Source: Pachypanchax playfairii (Eukaryota; Chordata; Actinopteri; Cyprinodontiformes; Aplocheilidae). From it: 64,000 nt of DNA. How positions within the stretch are numbered: the first letter of the stretch is position 1; each line of letters begins with the position of its first letter. Location of the stretch: the NCBI GenBank assembly GCA_006937955.1, contig SSNP01000025.1, positions 2,340,561 through 2,404,560 on the forward strand. The letters are read 5' to 3'. A program made the position numbers and the translations under genes. Shown here in pieces: positions 22,084 through 33,336 of the stretch. The notes beneath the pieces were generated by a model. That model saw only the letters and a list, made by a program, of their open reading frames with translations, had not been told where the DNA came from and searched no databases.

Positions 22084-25014
22084 ATGGGCGGAGCTGTGAG
22101 TGCCGGCGAGGACAACGACGATCTGATCGACAACTTGAAGGAAGCGTATTACATCCGCTCGGACCTGGTGGAGCGAGCTTTCAGAGCCATTGACCGGGCT
22201 GACTATTACCTGGATGAATACCGGGACAACGCTTACAAGGTGAGAAAAGTCTGCGGAGTCTACCAGGAAATGAAAAGCTGCTCAACATTTTCTCTTGTTG
22301 GTAGGACCTGGCCTGGCGCCATGGAAACATCCACCTGTCTGCTCCTTGTATCTACTCTGAGGTGATGGAGGCTTTAGATCTGCACCCCGGTCTCTCCTTC
22401 CTCAACCTGGGAAGCGGGACCGGATACCTCAGCACCATGGTCGGACTCATTCTGGGTACCACAGCTTTATTTACACAGACACTGATTCATATTAAAGTGT
22501 ATGTTATTCATAAAGTGTCAGCACTTCCTGTCTGAATGGTTCTGCCCGTTGATTCTTGGTTCTGGTCTTGTTGTTTCAGGACCTTTTGGAGTCAATCATG
22601 GGATCGAACTACACTCAGATGTGATCGAATACGCCTACCAGAAGTTAGATTCCTTCATTAAAACCAGCGACAGTTTTGACAAGTAGGTCTTCACACACGC
22701 ACCTGGTTCACACACGCACCTGGTTCACACACACACCTGGTTCACACACGCACCTGGTTCACACACGCACCTGGTTCACACACGCACCTGGTTCACACAC
22801 GCACCTGGTTCACACACGTACCTGGTTCACACACACACACCTGGTTCACACACACCTGGTTCTTTAACACATATTTGTTCCTGCTCTGGGGTCTGAAGGT
22901 CCTGCCATCATCTCAGTCAGGTGCAGGTCTGGACTTTGGATCATGGAAGCACCTTATATTCAGCTGTTCCTGCTGCGTTCAGGGTTCTTGTTCTGTTTCA
23001 TGACCCAGTCTGGTCCGAGCTTCAGTAGCCACACAGATGGATTCTAGGACACTCTTGTACTCAGAGGTCAACTCAACTGAAAGGTGTCCAGGTGTTACCC
23101 CCCCCCCCCCCCCACCTTGCTGACAGCTGATGTTGGAGCTCTGCTGGTGCATTATGGGTAGTAAAGGATGCTGGTCCAGAAATCTTGTGGTTTATTCAGA
23201 TGAAAGTTTACAAATTGAGACTGAGGAGAAGTTCTCGTGACCTTTGACCTCCTAACTGAGACCTGTGGAGTCTGATTTTGGGTTTTACTAAATTTCTGGT
23301 CCTGGGAAGGTTCATGTCTGTGTTTCCACTCTGAATATGGAAATATCTGCTGATCTGTTAATCAGTTCATTTGATCAGCAGTTTCTATGGAAACAGTAAG
23401 GATGGCGTTTATTTTATTTAGCTTCTGTTAAATAACGTTGAAGTTGTATTTGATCCACTTTACAACCTGAAATCTGGAGACTGAAAAGACAGATTTCACT
23501 CACCTGGTTTTTCTCTTCAGATTTGAGTTCTGCGAGCCGTCCTTTGTGGTGGGAAACTGCTTGGAGATCCCTCTGGAGAGCCGTCACTATGACAGGGTCT
23601 ACTGTGGAGCCGGGGTGCAGAAAGAACACGAGGACTACATGAAGAACCTGCTGAAGGTCGGAGGTATCCTGGTGATGCCTCTTGAGGATAAGGTTGGTGC
23701 TCGTCGTTGATCTGCGTGACGTTGAAGTTGTCAGCAGGTCTGAAACGTACCAGATGTTCCAACTTTTAACCTGTTGTATGAATTTCCCAACATGTTGCAT
23801 CTTTTTTACGTGATGCAACTCAAAAGTCTGATTTCACAGCTGATCTGTGTTGTGAACACAGACGTGTGTGACGTGGAGCTTATAAACAGGGTTTAACAGC
23901 TGTTTGTTTTGGATGGAGAAGTTGGACTGACGAGTCCTGGAAGAATCATCACAAACATTATTATTATTATGGTTTTTTTTTTTCACCACCTAAAACCTGA
24001 AATGTCTTTTGAAGACGTCTCTCTCAGAGACTGATGTTCAAGCTGTTGCTGTTAACTAAAATAGTTGTTGTTTCCTGCAGTTGACAAAGATCACTCGCAC
24101 TGGCGTGAGCAGCTGGGAGACAAAGAAGATCATCTCTGTGTCCTTCGCCCCTCTGGTGCTGCCTAAACACAACACAAACGGCAAACCCAAGACGGTCCCG
24201 CTACGTGAGTCTCGATTTAGATTAAGTATCAAGTTTAATGTGATTCTATTGAGGTTTAAAAAGTTTTAATCGTCACAAAAACTAGTTACAATCCTCTGAA
24301 TTACAGAGTAAAAGCAACATTTGCATTTTTTAATATAAAACAAACTTTAAAGTTTTAGTTTGAACACATTATATTTGTGTTTATCAGCAGACATTCACAC
24401 CGTCTTCCGTCTGTCCTTCCTCCTGGTTTCTCTTCTAACTGCTGGTTTCCAATTTTTCAGCCAAGTACGAGGTGCGTTCGTTGCAGGAGCTGGCCCGGAT
24501 CTGCATCCGCCACACGCTCAGAGTGACCACAGATGGAGGAGACAGCCACTCACGTGGCCGAGGCTCCTCCTTCAGCGTGGGCCGAGGGCTGGCGGCGGCC
24601 GGGCTCCATAAGTACGGCCCTCGCTTCAAACGCCGGCGGGTCCACCGGCGCCACTGTAACGCCCTCGTGCTGGCCACCCGACAGGTGGTGGCGAGCAGCG
24701 GCATCGGCCCCGCCCCCCTGGACAGCAACAACAACCAGGAGGGGCGGGTGGAGGACGAGGAGATGGCCGGAGAACGGCAGGCCAGGAGGCCATTGAGAGG
24801 GAGCAGGAGGTCGGTGAGAGGAGGCCTGGTGGAGGAGGAGGAGACGGTAGAGGAGGAGGACGAAGAGGAGGAGCGGGACGAGGAAGAGGAGGAGAAGGAA
24901 ACAGGTGAGCTGCTGCGACCTCAGCCGGCTGTGAACCTGCTGAGAGAGAGGATTCTGGGCCTGCCGCTGCCCGAGCCTCTGAAGATGTACCTGTTGTACT
25001 ACAGAGAGAAATGA
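22084..25014 (+). CDS. pcmtd2: Protein-L-isoaspartate O-methyltransferase domain-containing 2
   Basis: Six coding exons: 22084-22239 (exon starts 22083), 22305-22455, 22580-22682, 23521-23692, 24081-24204, 24461-25014, giving 419 residues with all phases consistent. The N-terminal half is a PCMT-type methyltransferase fold. HLSAPCIYSE is at about residues 62-71, the AdoMet motif FLNLGSGTGY at 84-93, then YDRVYCGAG and LLKVGGILVMPLEDK. The last exon encodes a basic stretch (RFKRRRVHRR), a long Glu/Asp-rich tract and a conserved tail LPLPEPLKMYLLYYREK. The tail corresponds to the SOCS-box-like end through which PCMTD proteins are thought to join Elongin/Cullin ubiquitin ligases. Human PCMTD2 is shorter, about 361 residues, and the surplus here is mostly in the acidic tract. 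The first ATG after the acceptor is used and matches the family N-terminus MGGAVSAGEDND. Adjacency to MYT1 favours PCMTD2 over PCMTD1. Confidence 0.95.
22688..22867 (+). repeat. 17-bp minisatellite at a PCMTD2 splice donor
   Basis: About ten copies of the 17-bp unit CACCTGGTTCACACACG, with small length variants toward the right end. The array begins five bases after the GT donor at 22683-22684 of the third coding exon, so the intron start itself is repetitive. Each unit contains a CACCTG E-box word, which is likely incidental. Confidence 0.9.
23098..23113 (+). repeat. C homopolymer
   Basis: An uninterrupted run of about 16 C within a PCMTD2 intron. It is prone to length errors and polymorphism. 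Confidence 0.9.
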
Positions 25015-26580
25015 GCCCGGCTGGAGCTGCAGCCCAGTCCGAGTCCGAGCCCAGAGCTGGAATCCTGCAGGCGTCTGATCCAACGCTCCTCACAGCTCCT
25101 CCGTGGCTCCTCTCTCACCTCATCCTCTCCATCATCATCCTCTTTCCTCCCCGCCCTCGGCTGCTCTTTATCCGTTTTCCTGACGCTGTGAAGAGTCAGT
25201 CTTATTTATTGTTCCTGTGAAGGGGGAGGAGGGGGGCGGGTCACTGCTCTGGCAGTGTTCTGACCAGCTTTTTGTGGTGCGAAAACAGAAACGAGTTAAG
25301 TTTATAAATTAGCTTCAGATAACAAATCTAATAATTAAGTTTTGAGTGACAGCAGCAAGACGGTTCGCTGGTGCTGAAGCTGTTCAGTTCAGGTTTTCAT
25401 GATGCAACAGGGATCAAACAACGAGCTTCACTCGCCCAGCAGCCATTTCTCTATCTGTTACTACAGTTAGAGTCCAAGCTGATGGTGTTTGAGTAGGTTT
25501 CTCATCTAACAGTCTGTACGGGAACACGCAGAGATCCACGTGATGAGAAAATGTCTTCAATGATGTTACAGCTGCAGCTAGTGAGGATTATTTCTACTGA
25601 TTTCCTGAGAACAGCTCGGCCTCAGTCGGAGTTATTTTATTTCTTTCTTTGAAGGTCCTCGTGAAACGAGGAGTTCGTTCACCCTCAGAACCAGGTTGAA
25701 CTCAAATTAAACTAAATCTGCTTTTCATAGGAATTTTTCAGGAGACGAATAGATTCAATAGAAGCTTGAATTTTTCCATTTTTCTATGCACGTGTTTTTG
25801 TTTAGATCCAGTTTGTCTCCCTGGAAACGTAGCCGACTGAAATCCTCTCATGCATATCCAAAGGGCAGTCTCACGTTTGTCTCGACATCCCATAAATAAA
25901 AACATCAAATATTCCCTTTTCCATAAAGAAACCAGCATGGTCAAAACAAACAGGTTTTCTTTTTAATGACTGAACAGGTTTCTCTCACTGTGCTCTGATT
26001 TCTGATGTAAACGTTGATTTTCCTGATTTAAAGACTTGAAGTGACGTGAACATGAAACTGTTTTGTGTTGTGAATCATGATGAAGATACTTCACTAAATA
26101 AAATGAGTATCTTTTGTTGTTTTTCTGCTGTGGATTCCAGCTCGATGGAGCATTATTGCTTCATACTATTTTCATTTTTCTTCCTTAAATCTGTGCCAAA
26201 CATAAATTGTGTGAATCTGAAGCAGATCAGCGGGTCCAAACAGGATGGAGAAACCTCTCAGCCGCAACTCGTAATCTTCAAAATCTTGAAATGTAGACGG
26301 AAGAATGTTCCAGTTGAATAGATATTCAGTAGGAAGGTAAATTATAGATGAGATTACAACACCGAGAACATGTTCAGTTTAGCAGGAGATGGTTAATCCT
26401 TGGGATTATTTCTGTAAATTCTGTCAGTCCAACATTCCTTTATCTCTCATCACTTCACGTTGGCTTCTGTGTATTTGTGCTTCTCTACTGAAACTATCTG
26501 ACGTGTTTTTCTTTTTGTATTTCTGATGAGAGATGCTTGCTTGATTCTTTTTGAGCTGTATATTGACTGCTGATAATAAA
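25015..26580 (+). other. pcmtd2: Probable PCMTD2 3'UTR
   Basis: No further coding sequence follows the PCMTD2 stop. A canonical AATAAA at 26575-26580 (context TGATAATAAAGATC) is the best candidate polyadenylation signal, giving a 3'UTR of about 1.6 kb. No other feature was recognised in it. Confidence 0.5.
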
Positions 26581-27867
26581 GATCATTATAAAGAAGAAAA
26601 TCCTTCCAGTAATGTGTTTTCATTATTAAATGACACATAATATAGTGAAAAATCAAAGAACATGTGGAAACGATCTCTTTTAAATATACAGAATTTAAAT
26701 ATAGGATTCATATTTTACTGTAGTATGGGGTTTATTACATGTACTAAATGCAAAAATAACCAGCTCAAGACTGATGTCCTTTAAATGTCCTTATACTTAA
26801 AATATCATTAAAAGTGTTAAATGACATCAAATATCTCCAATTGTTGGTAAAATGCAGGTTTTTTGTTATTTTATAGCTTTCACATGATCTTGTTTACATA
26901 TTTGTGGCCTTTCACCATCACGTGTTTGTACAAAAAAGATGTTTAATTTTTAAAGTTGGGTCATGTGACTCGGTTCTGACCAGTCAGTATTTGCAGGTTT
27001 AGTCTTTCTGTAGAAACCCATTTAACGGTCTGAACAGTCCCACGATATGAATGTATAACGGTTGTTGTTTGCTGTCAGATTCCAGATGCAAGCAGCTGGA
27101 ATGAGCTTCCTTTGCAGGGTGGGCGGGGCCAGCCTTAGAGATAAGGTGAGGAACGCCATCATCTGGGAGGAGCTTGAAGTAGAGCCGCTGCTCCTCCTCG
27201 TCTAAATGAGTCAGCTGAGGTGGTTCAGGCATCCACGCACGTCCCACTAGGAGGAGACCCGCCCCCCCACGAGCAGACTCTGACCACTGCAGGTAAGATA
27301 CTGTCTGCTCAGAACATCTCCACAGAACCACATATTAAGAATTACTCACTGCTTCTTTAAGAACACCCCCCAAAAACACACCGCCATTTTCCACTAAACT
27401 GTCTTTAATAATGAAAAGTAACTAAACAAGTCGAATCCAAACGCAGTCAGCCACAGAGAAGTGCAGAATCGTTTAGCTAAAAAAACAACACAGGCACAAA
27501 AATTGGTCCTAAAAGTAGAAATGTTTGAATCCAGTGATGATAAAAGTAAAAGCGTTCAGTTAAAGAAAGACATTCACGTTGTTGTGCTCAGATCATGCGA
27601 CAGGTTTACAGCACTGCAGTGTTCGTTATAATAATCAGACTTCAGAAGGATAAATTCAGATGAATCGATCCGACTCTACATCTTAACAAAGTGGATATTA
27701 AAACAAAACACATACTGCATTTAAGATGCAAAAATAAAACTTTAAATTATGGAGCTCAAAAAATAAAAGTATCTGAAAGAAAAAAGAATATCAAAATTAC
27801 ATCTAGATCTCTTTATATAAAAATGAAATATTTTAATAACTTATTTTTTTAAATGTGGAAAGTTTTT
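26581..27867. other. Intergenic between convergent PCMTD2 and KIF3B
   Basis: Short AT-rich gap between two genes that face each other. Its only recognised content is a LINE 3' fragment at about 27075-27290. No exon was supported. Confidence 0.5.
27075..27290 (+). mobile_element. LINE reverse-transcriptase 3' fragment
   Basis: Translation of the + strand gives broken pieces resembling the C-terminus of a common teleost LINE reverse transcriptase: a LRDKVRNAIIWEELEVEPLL segment, a stop, then SQLRWFRH. The nucleotide words GGGGCCAGCCTTAGAGATAA and GGTGGTTCAGGCATC are shared with the larger fragment at 42455-42975. It is dead, with an in-frame stop and truncation. The exact LINE family is not assigned. 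Confidence 0.75.
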
Positions 27868-27873
27868 TTTATT
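27868..27873 (-). terminator. Candidate KIF3B polyadenylation signal
   Basis: TTTATT on the + strand is AATAAA on the minus strand. It lies about 1.46 kb beyond the KIF3B stop at 29331 and would end its 3'UTR there. Other weaker signals exist, so this is only a candidate. Confidence 0.35.
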
Positions 27874-29330
27874 TTTACATCTGTAAAAGTGACTAAGGAT
27901 TGCCTATCAGCAACTTTAAACTCAATGTTAAATATCTGAACTGATTTATAAGCATGAATCAAACAGCAAGACGCAGCGTGAGCTGCTTCAGCTGTTTGGA
28001 CGAGCTGAACGGCTCTTTCAGGAAAAAGCGCACGTGTGTGTGAGAGGATGTTGGTTTCCACTTGAGTCAGGCTTGTCGAAGCGTCACAGTGGGTTGGAAA
28101 CCATTAAACAGTAGCAGCGAGTGAACAGTGTGTGCAGCAGAGCGGCGGGAGGATCCGTACAGACCTGCACGCTTACGGGTTTCAGCTGATCGCTGACGTG
28201 ACAGGAAGTTGGGCTGTGGTCCGGGTCAGAGACGGGCCTGACGTCTCATTCCAAGGTCCACTCAGGACAATACAAAGGTACACGACACGTAAGAGGATTT
28301 ATGTGTCGTACATCACTTGCTGTCTGGGAGAAAACCTCCAGGGATTCAGAGAAAAGCCTCCGTCCACCTCCACACGAGGCTGGAAGGAACTGGTGTCAGC
28401 AGTTGAAGGAGGGCAGAGAACTTGTGCACATTAAACAGATTAAGGAAGCAGGTTTAAGGCACCTTGGAACCCTGATGTATCTGATGCACATTCCAGGCAG
28501 TGGTTTATCTCCTGCTGGGATGTTCTGCTGCAACATCCTTCAACCCAGAATGTTTCCTCTGCCGGTGTTTCTGTATCAAACCGTCGATCTGTGTCAGACT
28601 CATCTGCCTCAGGAAAAACCACTTCTACGAGTTACAACATCATCCAACTCATCACGACGAGACAGAGAAGTCTGAGGACGCGACTAAACAAGAAGCCAGA
28701 GGCAACGGGAGGTAGCTTCTTATAGCTGAGCATGCGCAGCTCAATCTGTACATACACAACTGTAAACAGATCGTCTGCAGATTTTTAGTGTTGCATGTTT
28801 GACGTATTTCTCCTGCAGGTGTCGCTCAGCCAGCGTATAACCTCCTGCTTTATGTTTAACTTTCACACGTGAGTTTTACAGCTGATTTTCTACAACAACA
28901 AAAACAAGCGATGGAGCTGATGTGAGTTCAGCTGATGACTCAGTAAATGAAGTCAAGTAACAGTTAGGGACTGAATTAAAGCTCCAATATGACGATAAAT
29001 ACATCGCAGCTAAACTTAACCTGAAAGAGGAGAGCAGCCTCTCACACAGACGGCAGGTGTTTTCACACAGACCTGGGAAGATACGTTGAAGAAGCTGCAC
29101 TCAGTCCCAACATTAAGAACATCGTGATGTTTAAGACGTTACTGGCAGACAGCCAGATGAAGTGAAAGGTACTTGCCGAGTGGCGTGACGTGAGGCTTCA
29201 TGCTAAGTATCTAAGAGTGACGTGGTTACAGTTACAACCTACACAGCAGCTGGAGTCTTTAAATCCATCCTGTCACAGTCTTAAAGTGGGAGGTGCACGA
29301 GAGGTTTAAAGGTAGTGATTAAAGGAGGCG

Positions 29331-32300
29331 TCACTTGGGCACCAGGCCACGGGATTGTGGGTAAAGAGGGGATCCTGGACTGGAGGAGCTGAACGGAGAG
29401 GTGGAAGCGCTCGACTTCTTGCTTGTTCTTGGTCGGCTGAGGAACAAAGAACAGCAGCAGGTATTTACAAGCTGCCACACAGCAGAAACCATCCTGTTTA
29501 GTGCTAACGCTGCAGAGCTGCAGGCTAACCAGAGCGACTGACCACCTTCTTACCCAGACTTTGGTTTCTTGAGGCTGCTACTGGCGCTGGCTGACAGAGT
29601 CGTTCCCAAGCTGCTGTGAAACCCTGAAGCATCAACCTGAATCTCATCCTCATCTCTAAGAGCGTCTTCCAGAGCTGCAGCCACCTTCGGGGCGATGACC
29701 GGCTCCTGGTACTCTTTAGTGGTCCGTGCTGGCAGGTCCATGTCCAACATCAGGATGTTCTCAGCCTGAGAAAACCAAAGATACACAGATCACATGATGC
29801 TGAGATGTTTCTGAGTGATGTCTGTTTGTAGCAGGATGGTTTTTAGAATCTCTTATGCAGAACATTTTCTGAGATGAATCTGGATCTAAAGACTGAGGGC
29901 ATCACATGTACATGTATTAAGAGTGTATCTTACTTTATATCTCATTTCAGGTCTCATCATCATGGCCACTCGAGCGTAGTGACTCAGAGGCCTCCTGTAA
30001 CCCACTGCTGAGAGAGGCCTGGACATCATCTGATGGCTGCTGATGCAGAATAACACAGATTACACAGATTAACTTGCTCTTTGACTCATTCTATATCAGA
30101 TGTATTTGATGAAACCACATGACCAAACGGTGGATGTTTACAGAGGTTTTAGTTTCATCCTACTTCCAGATAATCTGAAGAAAACCTACGTGGTCCCCGG
30201 GACAGAGTTTTACTAACAGACTGTAAATGTCCACCTGGTGTGACTCAGGTGAGCGTGCAGTCAGGGTGACATGCACGTGCAACTGGACTCTCATGAGCTC
30301 CGTGTCAATCTGAGCCAACAACACGTTCATGTATTTAACTTTCATACACGCTTGCTGACCTGTGCTGTGCTTGATGACGTGCACCTGCGTGCTCGACCAC
30401 CGTGTCGCTCACATCTCTCTGCTCGCTCGCCCAAATTTTACATTTAACCAACTGGTAAATTTTTACTTCAAAGTTCCTGAAACTGTCTGTGTTTATCAAC
30501 ACGTGTGTGTGAAGCACTTTGTGTCACCTGACTAAAAATGTTTTTTTATAAGCACAAGTACAAGTACAAGTACAAGTACAAGTACAAGTACAAGTACAAG
30601 TACAAGTACATGCCATTTGCCATTTAAAAACAGAAACTTAGCGCGTCCCTCTGACTGCGTTCACACATTGTTGGTACATAAAACAAGTGACCTGAAATTG
30701 ACCTGAAGAACTTATTGAAAGTCAGAATATTCTGGAACGTACTCGTCGATGCGAGTGATGGCCTTCATCTTCCAGCACTCCTCTTCATCATCAAAGAAAG
30801 CCCTGTTCAGGATTTTGTTCTTCTCCTCTAATGGAATGAAGTTTTCGATGATCAGATGCCTGAAAGACAAACGTCAGACTTTCCTGTAGATTAACGTTTT
30901 GATAGTTACATTTAAAGGAGCAGGTTTGGTTCCCGAAACAAACACGGTTTTCATACTTGAGTTTGAGTTCCCGGGTCAGCTCGTTCTGGTTCTGTTCCAG
31001 ACCCTGGCGCTCCTTGATGTGTTCCTCCTGGATACCTGTGATTTCTGACTTCACTGCTTGCAGCTTAGAAAACAGCTGAAAACAGAGAAAGAGGCGTGAG
31101 ACGATGTTTACAACATCTGGTTAAAGACCTGGACCCTAACCCTAACCTGGACGGAGGCTCATCGCCGACCGCCATCAATCTGATGCTCCGTTTCAGCAAG
31201 ATATTCTAAAAAGTTTCATAAAGTTCAATCACCGTGAACGCAGTGCGTCGAGTGTATGTGGTGCACGGTGCGCCGCCGTGCATGTACTGCAGTGCATCCA
31301 ATTAGAAGTTAGTGTCCACCAATCAGCTGATCACTCCAGGGTCTTAATTCGCTTCTTTTTTAAAGAATTCTGTAAATATTTTGACGTTTGTATTTCTTCT
31401 TATGTTCTGAGCTTAAGTCTGAACATTCCAGTGTGAACACGCTCATTTCAACATGACAGAATAAAAATGACATTTATGAAAACGAATTCCAAATCGCCAC
31501 AGGAACTTTAGATCCTGGTGAAACCGCCATCTTCCTTCCATTCGTTACCTTTTTCAGCTTCTTGGTTTTGATGTCGACCTCCTGCTGCAGCGAGCTGTAC
31601 GTCTCCTTCAGCTCCAGAGTCTCTTCATCACGACTGTCCATCTGCTGCTGCATCTCTCGCTCTCGACGTTTCTATAAATAAAAACCATCGCTCACGTCAT
31701 TTGAACCGTCAGCATTTATTTCCTGTATTGAAGGTTTATTTGATTGATATCTGATTTACCTGTTCAGCGATTTCCTGTCTCTTCTGCTCCAACATCCTCT
31801 GCTGCTCGTTGGTGTGATCCACAATGTTCTTCCCACCAACGAGAAGCTTACTCTCCATCGCCTGGACAGATCAGGAAACGAAAAAAGAAAAGAAAATTTT
31901 TTACATGAAGAATGTACAACTGAGACCACGTGGTCTTCAGAAAGACTGCGTACCTTAACTTTGGCAGCCAGCATCTCTCCAGCTTCCTTTTCTCTCTTCA
32001 GATCTGACATTTTCTTCTCCTTCTCCTTAACAAGTCGGGTTTTCTCGTCAGCAACCAGACTGTGATCCTCCATTATGGCCTTTTTCTCCCTCTCCAGCTT
32101 CTCCTGCTGCTCTTGCCAGTAGTCGCCTCCTTCTTCCTCGTCATCCTCCGTCTCTCCATCTTCCAGATCTTCACCTTCACTCCCGTCTCTCCTCCTCTGC
32201 CTCCTCCTTTTCTTCTTTCCTACACGTTTCTTCAGCTGCTCTTTCAGCCTTGCGATTTCCTCCTGAAACTCACGGAGCAGCGCGTCCTTCGGATCCTCAT

Positions 32301-33336
32301 TGATACGGGGCTTGTTCTTGATGTTCTTGGCCCTGTTAGCGTAGCGCAGCGTCGTTAAGGTCTCTTCGACATTGTAGGATGCCGGGCCAATGTTGGCCAC
32401 CATCACTGTGCGGGCGTTTCCCCCCAAGGAGTCCTGCAGCAGACGGGTGAGCTTGGAATCTCGATACGGGATGTGGCTGCTTCTGCCGTCCACCAGAGCA
32501 GAAATGACATTTCCCAGAGCAGAAAGCGACAGATTGATCTTTGTGGCTTCTTTAAGTCTCTCTCCTTGAGCACCCGTCTTGGTCTGTCTCTCACTTCCTG
32601 CTAAGTCAACCAGGTTGAGCTTACCGACTCTGATGTGGTTCTCTCCATCCACACCCAACTCGCTGCACTCCACAGTGATCACAAAGATGGCATGAGAGCG
32701 TGAACTGTGTTCATTCATGTTTGTCGAACCCACAGAGCGGTTCTGGTTGCCCACGTTCATGACATGCTCGATCTCCCGGACACTTTTGGTGACGAATGAC
32801 GAGAGATCTTTTACGTATACGCCAGTATCAGGCTTTTCCCTGAGCTCGAGACGATGTGATTGGTCCTTAGAGAGCAAGTCTCGGATCTCTTCCTGGTAAA
32901 TTTCTAGATAAGATGCTCTCACAAGGTACTGCTGGTTCTGGGAGCGTGAAATATGTGTGAATATGTGTTCAAAGGAGTTTGGAATCACGCCTCTCCTCTC
33001 AGCGTCGTTTCTTATTCCCTCCATCGTGTAGGTCTTTCCTGTCCCAGTTTGGCCATATGCAAAGATGGTCCCATTAAACCCAAGTAGAACTGAATCGACC
33101 AGAGGCCTGAAGGTTTCATCATACAGATCGATTTGTTTGGAGTTCCAGTCATACACGGAATCAAATGTGAAGATTTTGGGAAGTTCACTGGCTTCTCGAG
33201 GGTTCCTGACAATAATTTGGCCCAATTTGACATCGACAGAAACGACCTGTTCGAAACCAGCTGTCCGCTCTTTCTCATTCATGGGGCGACATCGGACCAC
33301 CACCTTAACAGACTCTGAGCTCTTGCTCTTGGACAT
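29331..33336 (-). CDS. kif3b: Kinesin family member 3B (kinesin-2 motor)
   Basis: Plus-end-directed motor subunit that pairs with KIF3A and the adaptor KAP3 in heterotrimeric kinesin-2, carrying intraflagellar-transport and axonal cargo. Eight coding exons in transcript order: 33336-31954, 31861-31760, 31671-31549, 31075-30957, 30859-30743, 30039-29934, 29765-29554, 29436-29331, giving 755 residues (human about 747). The large first coding exon holds the whole motor domain: P-loop GQTGTGKT at residues 95-102, switch I NEHSSRSH at 208-215, switch II DLAGSE at 244-249. A charged KKRVGKKKRRRQRRR stretch and an acidic tract follow, then the coiled-coil stalk (QEEHIKERQGLEQNQNELTR) and a Ser/Pro-rich tail ending in SRGLVPK, the ending I recall for the vertebrate ortholog. 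The start MSKSKSSESVKVVVRCRP matches KIF3B, not KIF3A or KIF3C. A non-coding 5' exon upstream, near 35.2 kb, is likely. Confidence 0.96.
30554..30610 (+). repeat. Hexanucleotide microsatellite (ACAAGT)n
   Basis: About nine and a half near-perfect copies of ACAAGT in the KIF3B intron between the exons at 30743-30859 and 29934-30039. Confidence 0.95.

Noticed and set aside
21031..22867. CRISPR-like arrays
   Set aside because: The repeats are contiguous, with no unique spacers, and the window is a vertebrate genome. They are minisatellites.
24550..25093. Long minus-strand open frames of 177 and 155 residues
   Set aside because: They are antisense shadows of the GC-rich last coding exon of PCMTD2, whose + strand frame continues the methyltransferase-family protein.
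31133..31147. Telomere-like CCCTAACCCTAACC word
   Set aside because: Only two units occur inside a KIF3B intron, too short to be an interstitial telomere tract.
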